From assembly GCF_049274025.1 (NCBI RefSeq), contig NZ_JBASRV010000049.1: a stretch of 64,000 bases of DNA, one strand, 5' to 3'. Shown piece by piece: positions 17,086-26,059 of the stretch. The number at the start of each line of letters is the position of its first letter. The stretch's first letter is position 1. The stretch comes from Miniphocaeibacter sp012841535 (GTDB taxonomy: Bacteria; Bacillota; Clostridia; Tissierellales; Peptoniphilaceae). Made by a program: the position numbers and the translations under genes. Under the pieces are notes generated by a model. The model worked only from the letters and a program-made list of their open reading frames with translations, had not been told where the DNA came from and ran no database searches.

Positions 17086-18235
17086 AATTACCCCCTATTC
17101 TTTCTTTTTCTTTAATTGTTATAATAATTAGTGAAATAATAATACATATGATTATTACTATTATATGAGGAATAAATGTTTTTAATGAAATATTATTATT
17201 AAAAGCACTCATTAAAGGATCTAAGAATATTACATTTAAATTAATATTACTTAGTTTTTCCATTATAGTTCCGGAAAATAATTTATCAACAGGTCCTATC
17301 ATACCACCAAAAACCAATTGTAAATACATTGCTATATTTGCTAAAATCATCGCAACTTCTTTTTTTATGTTATTTAATAGAAATATTATAAAGCCTACTG
17401 TTATTGAAATAACTAGTATTGATAATATATACATACCGAAATTTTCCATAAATGCCTTAGCTAAAATTCTATATATTAACATGTAAATAAGGGCAAAAAG
17501 TACTAGTATAAAAGAATCCCCCAATGTATCTACTAATTTGTACTTAATTTTATTTACCGGTAGCATATCTATTCTTTGAAAAAGCGCTGTTGTTTCTGAT
17601 AGTTTTTTACTACTTACTACTGCAGATAAAAGATAGTTTAAAAATAAAAACTGCATTAATGTCATTGCATAAAAACTTTGACTTGTTAATTTTGATGATG
17701 ATTCTATTTTTTTATTTTCTAAAAAGACAGTATTTTGCATTTGCGTTAAATCGTTAAAAACTTGTGCTTTTAAATTTACTTCACTTAATGATTCCGATAT
17801 TTTATTATTTTCTATTGATTTTACTATTCCCTTACCTACTGAATTTAAAATACTTTCTATTGTTTCCAAACCATATATACTAGAATTATCTTCTATAGTT
17901 TCAATTGTTATATTAAATTTACCATTTTCTAATATTTCATTTTCAAATTCTTCAGGGATTGTAATTAAATGATCTCCTTTGTCTTCAACTTTAAAGAATT
18001 TTTTCATTTCTTTATCTTTAAATATTTTTTCTAATAGTTTAGAATACTCTGAATTGTCTTTATCCTTAATTGTTATACTTAATGGGTTTATTTCAATTTC
18101 CCCTGAAAATAAACTGGTATTTGCATTTGAAAGTAACAAGGAAAGCCCAATAGGCATAACTAAAAATGTAAAGAAATAGCTTGCAAAATTTTTCTTTATA
18201 GTACTATAAAATTGTTTAAGAGTTGCTATTATCAT
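17069..18235 (-). CDS. ABC-2 type exporter permease (LnrM-like), module 2
   Basis: 388 residues with an N-terminal membrane segment, a larger extracytoplasmic domain (about residues 35-190) and a block of five or six membrane helices. The cytoplasmic element TTALFQRIDMLPVNKIKYKL is the ABC-2 coupling region. AGGTGAT lies before the ATG, overlapping the end of the ATPase gene region by spacing of 8 bases. It pairs with the permease at 16012-17085. Confidence 0.88.
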   Translation of the reverse strand: MIIATLKQFYSTIKKNFASYFFTFLVMPIGLSLLLSNANTSLFSGEIEINPLSITIKDKDNSEYSKLLEKIFKDKEMKKFFKVEDKGDHLITIPEEFENEILENGKFNITIETIEDNSSIYGLETIESILNSVGKGIVKSIENNKISESLSEVNLKAQVFNDLTQMQNTVFLENKKIESSSKLTSQSFYAMTLMQFLFLNYLLSAVVSSKKLSETTALFQRIDMLPVNKIKYKLVDTLGDSFILVLFALIYMLIYRILAKAFMENFGMYILSILVISITVGFIIFLLNNIKKEVAMILANIAMYLQLVFGGMIGPVDKLFSGTIMEKLSNINLNVIFLDPLMSAFNNNISLKTFIPHIIVIIICIIISLIIITIKEKERIGGNYEIIK

Positions 18236-18243
18236 AAAATCAC

Positions 18244-19179
18244 CTAATCCCTTAGTTTCTTTCCAGTAAGATTAAGAAATATTTCTTCAAGGTTTGAATC
18301 TTTTATGGTAAAGTTTTCTATTGTTAAATTTCTATTTTCTATTAGTTTAAATATATTTGTAAAGTTTAGTTCCTTCTTATTTACTTTAACTATTATTTTA
18401 TTTTCATCAACTTCACTATTTAAAACACCAGTTATTAAATTCAGTTCCTCTTGAATTCCATTTTCAATCCTATCTAAATATATAGTTAATATTGAACTAC
18501 TTCCATACATTGTCTTTAACTCACTTTTCTCACCATAAGCAATTTCTTCACCTAGGTCTATAATAAATATTTTATTACATAAGGCTTCTATTTCTTCCAT
18601 ATAATGTGATGTATAAATTATTGTTGTACCTTCTTTATTAATTTTTCTTAAATAATCAAATATATTATTTCTAGATTGTGCATCTACACCTACTGTTGGT
18701 TCATCTAAAATCAGAAGGTCTGGCTTATGTAAAACAGAACAACCTAAGTTTAATCTTCTTTTCATTCCACCAGAATATTTTTGAACTTGTTTTTTATCTT
18801 TAGGGTCAAGTCCTATTAGTTCCAAAACTTCTGTAATTCTCTCTTTTAAAACCTTCCCTTTTAGTCCATACATTCTTCCAAAATACTCTAAATTATCCTT
18901 GGCTGTTAAGTTTTCAAAAATCGCTAATTCTTGAGGAACAAGACCTATTCTTTTCTTTATTCCTATGCTGTTATTCTTATAATTCATGCCAAATAATTCT
19001 ATACTTCCAGAATCCTGTCCCAGTAATCCACAAACTATTTGTATTAAAGTTGATTTTCCCGCTCCATTTGGCCCAATTAATCCAAATAAATCCCCTTCTT
19101 CTACTTCCATAGTTACATTATTTAAAACTTTTTTATTATCATAAGATTTATTTATTTTTTCTACTTTTAAAATATTCAT
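18244..19179 (-). CDS. ABC-2 exporter ATP-binding protein (LnrL-like), module 2
   Basis: 311 residues, the same length as its module-1 paralogue. Walker A GPNGAGKST, Q loop GLVPQE, signature YSGGMKRR, Walker B LLILDEP and H loop TSHYMEE are all present, with a C-terminal extension of about 100 residues ending LTGKKLRD. The paralogue ends in the similar ITGRELRD. AGGAGG precedes the ATG. It energises export through the two downstream permeases and is probably switched by the kinase-regulator pair directly upstream. Confidence 0.92.
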   Translation of the reverse strand: MNILKVEKINKSYDNKKVLNNVTMEVEEGDLFGLIGPNGAGKSTLIQIVCGLLGQDSGSIELFGMNYKNNSIGIKKRIGLVPQELAIFENLTAKDNLEYFGRMYGLKGKVLKERITEVLELIGLDPKDKKQVQKYSGGMKRRLNLGCSVLHKPDLLILDEPTVGVDAQSRNNIFDYLRKINKEGTTIIYTSHYMEEIEALCNKIFIIDLGEEIAYGEKSELKTMYGSSSILTIYLDRIENGIQEELNLITGVLNSEVDENKIIVKVNKKELNFTNIFKLIENRNLTIENFTIKDSNLEEIFLNLTGKKLRD

Positions 19180-19242
19180 ATAATACCTCCTAAGTTATAT
19201 ATTACTAGATTATTATTAAATTAAATACTGCCTTTAGTAACT

Positions 19243-19268
19243 AAAAAACCATGACTTTAGTCATGGTT
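19243..19268 (-). terminator. Intrinsic terminator after the module-2 response regulator
   Basis: AACCATGAC and GTCATGGTT form a perfect 9-bp stem with a 4-base loop followed by six Ts on the minus strand. It separates the kinase-regulator transcript from the exporter operon, so the exporter needs its own promoter in 19180-19243. Confidence 0.85.
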
Positions 19269-19273
19269 TAGCC

Positions 19274-19912
19274 TTATCTTAAATTGTTGTCATAAGCAAA
19301 TATTACTATTTGGGTCCTATCTCTTAGTTCTAATTTTTGAAGAATTGAGGAGATATTGTTTTTAACCGTTCCTACAGATAAATATAATTGGTTAGCAATT
19401 TCTTGATTGCTGTAGCCTTCAGCTATAAGTTTAATTATTTCTAATTCTCTATTTGTTATCTTGTAATTATCTATATTTATTTCTTTTTTATTTGAATTCT
19501 TACTATTTAAGATTATTTCAGACACTTCACTGTTTAAAACTACATTTCCATAATAGGCCGATTTTATTCCACCTATTATGGATTCTGGATCACTATCCTT
19601 TAATAAATAGCCAGAAGCTCCTAAACTTATTGCTTCGTTTATATATTCTGTATCTTTAAATGTTGTAAGAATTAATATTTTTGTATTTCCTTTTCCATAC
19701 TCATTAATTAATCTAATAGCATCTATACCATTTGATTCTGGCATACGTATGTCTAGGAGAATTACATCTATTTCTTTTTCCTTAAATTTTTCAAATGCTT
19801 CTTTTCCTGAACTTGCCTCTTCAACAACTTCTATTTCATTATCTAATGTAATTAATATTTTTAAACCTTCCCTTATTAATTTTTCATCATCAACTAACAT
19901 TACTTTTATCAT
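19274..19912 (-). CDS. NarL/LuxR-family response regulator (LnrK-like), module 2
   Basis: 212 residues: receiver domain with VDDE (residues 8-10), phospho-acceptor Asp54 in LLDIRMPESNGID and YLLKDSD; LuxR helix-turn-helix with ITNRELEIIKLIAEGYSNQEI and LYLSVGTVKNNIS. Its start overlaps the end of the kinase gene by 23 bases. It resembles the module-1 regulator closely at both ends (both finish near LRDRTQ), indicating duplication of the whole module. Likely activator of the downstream ABC exporter. Confidence 0.92.
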   Translation of the reverse strand: MIKVMLVDDEKLIREGLKILITLDNEIEVVEEASSGKEAFEKFKEKEIDVILLDIRMPESNGIDAIRLINEYGKGNTKILILTTFKDTEYINEAISLGASGYLLKDSDPESIIGGIKSAYYGNVVLNSEVSEIILNSKNSNKKEINIDNYKITNRELEIIKLIAEGYSNQEIANQLYLSVGTVKNNISSILQKLELRDRTQIVIFAYDNNLR

Positions 19913-21038
19913 ATTTACCTCTATAAAAAGCTATATTAACAGAAAACCCCTTTTGTTTTCCTGTTTCTATTGTTAAACTTCCTTTATTTTCCTTAATTCT
20001 TTCTTCTAGGGCTGTTAATCCAACTCCCTTTACTATTTTTTCTGAGCCAATACCATTATCTCTCATACTTAAAATTATTTCATCTTCTTTATAAAATAAA
20101 TTAATATAGATTAAAGAAGCTTTTCCGTGTTTAATACTATTGGAAATAAATTCCCTTACTGCATTTAGAAAAACCTCTTCTATATTGTTTGGAACAGAAT
20201 ACCTTTTAGAAGAAAATTTGAATTTAATATCTAAGCCAGTTAACTTAGAGTTTTGATTTATTATTTCTTGTATTAGGGTTATTAGTTCGTCTTTACCAAC
20301 ATTTTGTGGCTTTATCCTCCTTAGGACCCTTCGTATATCATTTAGTGCTTCTGTTGCATAATTTCTTAAATTACCACTTAATTCTGCTGCTTTATCTCCA
20401 TCAATTTTTGCTATTTTTTCTATTGCTGATAATTGAATTATTATTGCTGAAAGTCTATGACCAACACTGTCGTGAATATCCCTAGATATTCTATTTCTTT
20501 CTTTATTTGTATAAATTTCTTCTAGAAGAATATCCTTGTTTCTGTGTTCATTAATTAATTCTTTCTTGTCTAAAATCAATTCATCAATTTTATTCTCCAT
20601 TATTTTTATTTTTTTATTCTGTCTTAAAGCATACCCTAGAGTAACAGAAAAAATAAAAACAATAATAAAACTAAATATTTTATATATATCAAAATTCAAT
20701 CTTAAGTAATAGATAGCTATTACGACTATAGAAAGTAAATACAAAAGAGCCATAGGTATATTTAATTCCTTTAATATATCTAATATTGGATTGACCATAT
20801 ATATGGTAATAATGAAAATATTTCCCCTAGCTAAATATATACCAAGTAAGATCTCCAACAATATTAAAACAATTTTTATATTTACATTAAATTTTTCATA
20901 ATTTGTAAGATGGAAAAAAACAATATACAGTAATAATACAGAAAAATTTAATAATGACATACTCTTATTTAAAATGGCAAATACAAAAGCAAATATTATC
21001 ATTAAATATCTTAATGTATATTCTAAATATCTTGTCAT
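19890..21038 (-). CDS. Membrane sensor histidine kinase (HisKA_3, LnrJ-like), module 2
   Basis: About 382 residues. Residues 5-140 hold about six hydrophobic segments without a sizeable extracellular domain. A coiled linker leads to ERNRISRDIHDSVGHRLSAI with phospho-acceptor His189. The ATPase domain has NAVREFISNSIKHGKAS and a DNGIGSEKIVKGVGLTALEER G box. AAGGA seven bases before the ATG at 21038 supports this start rather than an ATG at 21071. It senses an envelope or intramembrane signal and drives the adjacent regulator. Confidence 0.9.
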   Translation of the reverse strand: MTRYLEYTLRYLMIIFAFVFAILNKSMSLLNFSVLLLYIVFFHLTNYEKFNVNIKIVLILLEILLGIYLARGNIFIITIYMVNPILDILKELNIPMALLYLLSIVVIAIYYLRLNFDIYKIFSFIIVFIFSVTLGYALRQNKKIKIMENKIDELILDKKELINEHRNKDILLEEIYTNKERNRISRDIHDSVGHRLSAIIIQLSAIEKIAKIDGDKAAELSGNLRNYATEALNDIRRVLRRIKPQNVGKDELITLIQEIINQNSKLTGLDIKFKFSSKRYSVPNNIEEVFLNAVREFISNSIKHGKASLIYINLFYKEDEIILSMRDNGIGSEKIVKGVGLTALEERIKENKGSLTIETGKQKGFSVNIAFYRGKYDKSNVS

Positions 21039-21429
21039 GTTTTTTCCTTTATTTTTTATTTTACAATTCATTATAGTATAACAATATCTATCTTACTAAT
21101 ATTATTAAATTAATTCAATCTATGTTCATTAAAATCTTATACTATTTTAACTTATCTGTAAGAAGTTATTCTCTTATAGATATTAGCTAATAAATTAACA
21201 TGCTCTTATTTCCTAGTTTAACTATCTTCCTTTCTTCTTAATACCCTTCACAGTAATCCTTAAAGTAATTTTACCTATTTTTATAGATTTTATACTTTCT
21301 TACTATTCTAATTACTTCTATACATAACTTTTAAAAAATATTTTATAACTAGCTTAAAATTCTAATACTAAATAATTTGACAACTACTAGCTAATTTGAG
21401 ATGCTAATATAGTTAAAGGAAGTGATAAA
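21039..21429. other. Intergenic region between divergent genes
   Basis: About 390 A+T-rich bases. The left side has TATACT/TATAAT boxes facing the kinase gene. A TTGACA hexamer near 21377 and TAATAT near 21405 face the membrane-protein gene, but their spacing is long. No ORF, RNA or repeat was recognised. Confidence 0.5.
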
Positions 21430-22059
21430 ATGAGTAATAAAGAAACATTTATAAAGATTATATTCTCTATATCAGGCGTACTTATTATTGCATTAGGAGC
21501 GGCTATTTTAAATGTTGGCCAAGTAGGAGTCGATACCTACACTGCCTCAAATATTGCTATTGGTTCTTTATTTGGGCTCTCTTTAGGAACCTATCAATTT
21601 ATATTAAATCTTATATTTTTATTTTTTATTTTTATTTTTGGAAGAAAGTATATTGGACCTGGTACTTTAATAACAATGGTCTCCATTGGTTTTTTAATAG
21701 ATTATTTTACTAAACTCATATCCAATATTATTTTTTTTGATTTAACCTTTCCTTTTAAGGTTTTATTCTTAATATTGGGAACTATATTTTTCACTTTTGG
21801 AGTTGCCTTTTATATTTCAGCTGACTTAGGTGTTGCTCCTTACGATGCCATAACCCTCGTAATAACTGATTATAGCCATATTCAGTACAAGTATATACGA
21901 ATGGCTCAAGATATCATCTTTATGATTTCTGCCTTGATTTTTGGAGGACCTGTAGGAATTGGTACTGTTATAAATGCATTTTTCAATGGTCCCTTAATTG
22001 ATTTTTGGTATAAGAAAATATCAAATCCTTTAATAAGAAAAATAACTATTAAAAATTAA
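21430..22059 (+). CDS. YczE/YyaS/YitT-like integral membrane protein
   Basis: 209 residues with about five membrane segments. The start (ALGAAILNVGQVGVDTYTAS), GTYQFILNLIF, a repeat FGVAFYISADLGVAPYDAI and GGPVGIGTVINAFFNGPLI match the YczE/YyaS family, in which two similar halves each carry a Gly-x-Pro/Asp motif. Function is not established; a transporter-like role is assumed. AGGAAGTG precedes the ATG. Monocistronic, closed by a strong hairpin. Confidence 0.8.
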   Translation: MSNKETFIKIIFSISGVLIIALGAAILNVGQVGVDTYTASNIAIGSLFGLSLGTYQFILNLIFLFFIFIFGRKYIGPGTLITMVSIGFLIDYFTKLISNIIFFDLTFPFKVLFLILGTIFFTFGVAFYISADLGVAPYDAITLVITDYSHIQYKYIRMAQDIIFMISALIFGGPVGIGTVINAFFNGPLIDFWYKKISNPLIRKITIKN

Positions 22060-22071
22060 ATTTAAACATAA

Positions 22072-22104
22072 AAAATTCATATATGCAAAGCATATATGAA
22101 TTTT
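22072..22104. terminator. Bidirectional intrinsic terminator
   Basis: AAAATTCATATATGC and GCATATATGAATTTT form a perfect 15-bp stem with a 3-base loop between convergent genes; T-rich flanks lie on both sides. Confidence 0.88.
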
Positions 22105-22786
22105 ATAATTTTTTTATAAATTCCAAGGTAAATTTACTAGCCTTATCTGCTGCTATAATTTCAAAATCATCATAATCATCGTCACCGTCATCATCGGCTA
22201 AATCTGAAATACACCTTATTACCATAAAGGGAATATTATTTAAGTAGGCTGTATGAGCAATTGCTGCCCCTTCCATTTCAACACAGTAAGCATTAAAATT
22301 ATTTATAAGTTCTTCTTTTTTGGAAGAATCGGTAATAAATTGATCTCCTGTAATAACCAGTCCCTCAAAATATTTTTTATTTTCTAAAACCATTCTTGCA
22401 ATTTCCAAATACTTTTCTTCTGCTTTAAATGATTTAATGTAAGGAGAATATTTTTCTAATAATCTTGAGTCAAAATCATGATAGGTTAGTTCATTGGCAA
22501 CAACTAAATCAGTATGACTTAATTTTTCATTTAATCCGCCTGCAATACCAGTATTAATAATAAAATCAGGTTTAAATTCATTTATTAATATTTGGCTTGT
22601 TATAGCAGCATTTACCTTACCTACGCCTGAATCTGTAAAAATAATTTTTTTATTCTCATAATCTCCTAAATAAAAAAGATGTCTGCCTATTCGTTTTTCT
22701 TCTATATTTGAAATTACATCTTTAAAAGCTCTAATTTCAGTATTTAGTGCAGAAACTATTCCTATTGTTTTTATATTACCAGACAT
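22103..22786 (-). CDS. mtnN: 5'-methylthioadenosine/S-adenosylhomocysteine nucleosidase
   Basis: About 227 residues. Signature segments are GIVSALNTEI, FTDSGVGKVNAAI, INTGIAGGL, TGDQFI, VEMEGAAIAHTAY (purine/ribose-binding Glu pair) and RCISDLADDDG with the catalytic Asp. The enzyme cleaves MTA and SAH to adenine, recycling the by-products of methylation and polyamine synthesis and feeding AI-2 formation. GGAGG inside the mnmA end serves this gene; either the TTG at 22792 (5-base spacing) or the ATG at 22786 (11-base spacing) may be used. It overlaps mnmA, so the two are coupled. Confidence 0.94.
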   Translation of the reverse strand: MSGNIKTIGIVSALNTEIRAFKDVISNIEEKRIGRHLFYLGDYENKKIIFTDSGVGKVNAAITSQILINEFKPDFIINTGIAGGLNEKLSHTDLVVANELTYHDFDSRLLEKYSPYIKSFKAEEKYLEIARMVLENKKYFEGLVITGDQFITDSSKKEELINNFNAYCVEMEGAAIAHTAYLNNIPFMVIRCISDLADDDGDDDYDDFEIIAADKASKFTLEFIKKL

Positions 22787-23849
22787 TTTCAATTATACCT
22801 CCACCTACAACAATATCTCCATCATACATTACAGCAGATTGTCCTCTAGAAGGAGCTCTAACAGGTTCTTCAAATTCTATAAGCAATTTATCTTCTTCTT
22901 GAGTAACCATAGCCTTATATTCATTAACTCCATGTCTAATTTTCACAGTTACTTCCAATGGTCTTTTAATATCATCTACTGAAATTAAATTATAATCTCT
23001 TACTTCAATGTATTTTTTATACAGAGATTCATCATCAGATAAGGTTATTTCCTTTGTTATAGGATTAATTTTACTAACAAATACCCTTTTTCCTAAGGCA
23101 ATACCTAGACCTCTTCTTTGTCCAATAGTATAATATACAATTCCCTTATGTTTACCTAGTATATTACCATCTTCATCTATAAAGTTTCCTACACCAACTA
23201 CACTGGGATTTCTTGTTTTTATGAAATTTCCATGGTCATCTTCATTAATAAAGCAGATTTCTTCACTATCTTTTTTACTATAGGTTACAATCCCACTTTT
23301 TTCACCTATTTCTCGAACTTCATCTTTTGTTAAATCCCCTAAAGGAAATATTACCTCCTTTAATACCTCTTGATTTAAATTATATAAAAAATATGTTTGA
23401 TCTTTTTTAGCATCTTTGGCTTTTTTTAACAAATATCTTTTTTTATCTTTATCGTATTCTACCTTTGCATAATGACCTGTAGAAATAAAATCTCCACCAA
23501 GTTTTTTTATTTCTTTAAAAAATTCACCAAATTTAATATATTTATTACATCTAACACAAGGGTTTGGCGTATAGCCTAGTGAATATTCCTTTACAAAACT
23601 TTCAATAACAGCTTGGTCAAACTCCTTCTTTAAATCTATAATATAATGTTCTATTCCCAAATCCTTTGCTACTAATTTTGCCTCTTCTGTAGCATTGGCC
23701 AATGAGCAATACTTTTCTTTAAATAATTCCCCTTCTGGAATCATATTCATAGTTGCACCAGCAACTTCATATCCTTGTTTTCGTAAAAGTAGCGCTGAAA
23801 CTGAACTATCAACGCCACCACTCATACCTAATATTACTTTTTTAGTCAT
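22776..23849 (-). CDS. mnmA: tRNA-specific 2-thiouridylase MnmA
   Basis: 357 residues. The PP-loop SGGVDSS begins at residue 9; the catalytic cysteines lie in NPCVRCNK and SEEICFIN; STGHYAKV, KDQTYFLY and TIGQRRGLGIALG are diagnostic. MnmA thiolates U34 of Lys, Glu and Gln tRNAs, using a persulfide sulfur from a cysteine desulfurase and ATP. Length is normal. It lies 9 bases after the damaged degV gene and overlaps mtnN. Confidence 0.96.
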   Translation of the reverse strand: MTKKVILGMSGGVDSSVSALLLRKQGYEVAGATMNMIPEGELFKEKYCSLANATEEAKLVAKDLGIEHYIIDLKKEFDQAVIESFVKEYSLGYTPNPCVRCNKYIKFGEFFKEIKKLGGDFISTGHYAKVEYDKDKKRYLLKKAKDAKKDQTYFLYNLNQEVLKEVIFPLGDLTKDEVREIGEKSGIVTYSKKDSEEICFINEDDHGNFIKTRNPSVVGVGNFIDEDGNILGKHKGIVYYTIGQRRGLGIALGKRVFVSKINPITKEITLSDDESLYKKYIEVRDYNLISVDDIKRPLEVTVKIRHGVNEYKAMVTQEEDKLLIEFEEPVRAPSRGQSAVMYDGDIVVGGGIIENVW

Positions 23850-23857
23850 AACCCTCC

Positions 23858-24691
23858 TTAAAAAGCTACTATTACTCCTCCTGTATTTGCATATACAGAG
23901 GAAAGCATTCCTGTTTCTACAATTTCTATATTTTTGAAATTACATCTTTTACTTACATTATTTTTTAAATTCTTGGCTCTATCAGCTGCATCACAATGAG
24001 CTATTATTAATGTTTTATTTTCAAAATTATCATAGGTTTCTGCTATTGTATCAACTAATTTATTTGCAGCATTGTTATAGCCTCTGGTTTTAGCAAAAAC
24101 ACCTATTTGTCCGTTATCTGCCTCCATTACAGGTTTAAATGATAAAGCTTTTGCTATTGTTCCTGTAAATTTTGACATTCTTCCATTTTTTACCAGTGTA
24201 TCAAATTTATCTAAAATAAAATATGTTTTCATATTCTCTATAAAATCTTCAACTTTACTTACTATATCTTCAAAATTTAAACCAGCTTCAATATATTCCT
24301 TTATTTTTAGAGCTATTAAGGTTTCTCCTGAAGCGGCACTTTTACTATCAAATACATGTATTTTTGCTTCATTTTCCTCTAGAAACATATTTTTTGCTAA
24401 AGTAGCATTGTTGTAAGTTGCACTTAATTTCGAGGATATTGTTACAATGAAAATTTCTTTTTTCTCTTTAAATTTTTCCATAAATAAATTAGGTGAAGGA
24501 GCTGCAGTTGTTGGTGCTGTTTTACTTTCATCAACATTTTTCATAAATTTTTTTTAATCCGTTTTACCATCATCTACAAAAGTCTCTCCATTAACATCTA
24601 TATTAAAAGGAACTAATTCAACCTTAACTTCTTTACTTAACTTTTTATTTAAATCACAGCTTGAATCAGCTATTAAAATATAATCTTGCAT
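23858..24691 (-). pseudogene. DegV-family (fatty-acid-binding) protein gene with in-frame stop
   Basis: From an ATG at 24691 (AGGAGGAAGT directly before it) the frame reads MQDYILIADSSCDLNKK, the usual DegV N terminus with the SSCDL lipid-contact motif. After DDGKTD it meets a TAA at 24554-24556 and continues in the same frame as KKFMKNVDESKTAPTTAAPSP, ITISSKLSATYNNA and FILDKFDTLVKNGRMSK up to 23858. Restoring one base (TAA to TTA) gives a normal protein of about 277 residues, so one substitution at the edge of an A run broke the gene. Reinitiation at the ATG at 24544 would give a 228-residue product lacking the N-terminal lobe. DegV/FakB proteins hold fatty acids for the FakA kinase. Confidence 0.85.
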
Positions 24692-24699
24692 ACTTCCTC

Positions 24700-26043
24700 C
24701 TAAGAACATCTGTCCTCAATTATTTTTACTAATTTTTCCGCTTCTTTCCTTAGAACATTTTGGTCCTTACCTTCTATCATTACTCTTACTAAAGGCTCTG
24801 TTCCCGAAGGTCGAATTAAAACTCTTCCTTCTCCATTAAATTTTTCTTCTAATTTTCTTATTTCCTCTAAAATAAATTCATCTTTTTTATAATTGTTCTT
24901 ATTTTCATTAGAAACTTTAGCGTTTATTAATACTTGTGGGTAGGTTATCATTAATTCATTTAATTCAGACATCCTTTTTCCAGATTCAAGCATTACTTCT
25001 AAAATCTTTAAGGAGGATAACATTCCATCACCTGTTGTATTATCGTCTAAAAAAATTATATGACCAGATTGCTCTCCCCCAAGAGAATAGCCATCTTTTC
25101 TCATTATTTCTAGTACGTATCTGTCACCAACATTGGATTTTTTCAACTCTACATTTATTTTGCTTAAGTATTCATCTAAACCAATATTAGTCATAACCGT
25201 ACCTACTACTCCGGAATTTTTTAAGGTTCCTTTGTTTTTCATATGATAAGCACAAGCAGCTAAGTAATGGTCTCCATCTAATGTATTACCATTTTCATCA
25301 ACTGTTATAAGTCTATCGCCATCACCATCATAGCTAAAACCTACATCAGACTTTGTTTTTTTCACAAGGTTTTCAATTTCTTCTGGATTAGTTGATCCAC
25401 AATTTAAATTTATATTAAGTCCATTTGGTTCTGTATGAATTGCAGTAACATTCGCTCCTAAATCTTTAAATAATCTAGGTGCTATTTCATAAGTAGCTCC
25501 ATTGCCACAATCAAGTGAAATATTTACTCCTGTTAAATCAAGATTTACTCTTGATTTTAAATATTCTAAATATAACTCCTTAGCATCTTCTTTAAATTCA
25601 ACTGTACCTAAATCCTTACCTATTGGTCTAACATCTATTTTTTTATAATTTTCTATAATGTTTTCTATTTCTTCTTCTACTTCATCAGGTAATTTAAAGC
25701 CATCGCTACCAAAATATTTTATTCCATTAAACTCAGCTGGATTATGAGAAGCTGAAATAACTATTCCCGCCTCTGCACCATAATATTTAGTTAAGTATGC
25801 AATAGCTGGTGTTGGTATTACCCCTAGTAGATATACATTATATCCCATAGATGTATAACCTGCTACTAAGGCACTTTCTAACATATCTCCTGATTTTCTA
25901 GTATCTTTTCCAATTATTATTAATTTGTTATTGTCTTCATTTAATTTATATGCCGACGCTCTAGCAACTTTATAAGCTAATTCTGGAGTTAATTCCTTAT
26001 TTGCCACTCCTCTTATTCCATCAGTTCCAAAATATTTTCCCAT
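24700..26043 (-). CDS. glmM: Phosphoglucosamine mutase
   Basis: 447 residues. GTDGIRG at residues 6-12, the phosphoserine loop SASHNP with Ser99, the Mg-binding DGDGDR and the sugar-recognition GGEQSGH and RPSGTEPLVRVMIEG are all in place. The enzyme converts glucosamine-6-phosphate to glucosamine-1-phosphate for peptidoglycan precursor synthesis. AGGAGG with five-base spacing precedes the ATG at 26043; an upstream in-frame ATG at 26073 lacks a site. It is the third gene of the conserved cdaA-cdaR-glmM operon, in which GlmM interacts with and restrains the diadenylate cyclase. Confidence 0.97.
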   Translation of the reverse strand: MGKYFGTDGIRGVANKELTPELAYKVARASAYKLNEDNNKLIIIGKDTRKSGDMLESALVAGYTSMGYNVYLLGVIPTPAIAYLTKYYGAEAGIVISASHNPAEFNGIKYFGSDGFKLPDEVEEEIENIIENYKKIDVRPIGKDLGTVEFKEDAKELYLEYLKSRVNLDLTGVNISLDCGNGATYEIAPRLFKDLGANVTAIHTEPNGLNINLNCGSTNPEEIENLVKKTKSDVGFSYDGDGDRLITVDENGNTLDGDHYLAACAYHMKNKGTLKNSGVVGTVMTNIGLDEYLSKINVELKKSNVGDRYVLEIMRKDGYSLGGEQSGHIIFLDDNTTGDGMLSSLKILEVMLESGKRMSELNELMITYPQVLINAKVSNENKNNYKKDEFILEEIRKLEEKFNGEGRVLIRPSGTEPLVRVMIEGKDQNVLRKEAEKLVKIIEDRCS

Positions 26044-26059
26044 TTTTCCTCCTATGATA

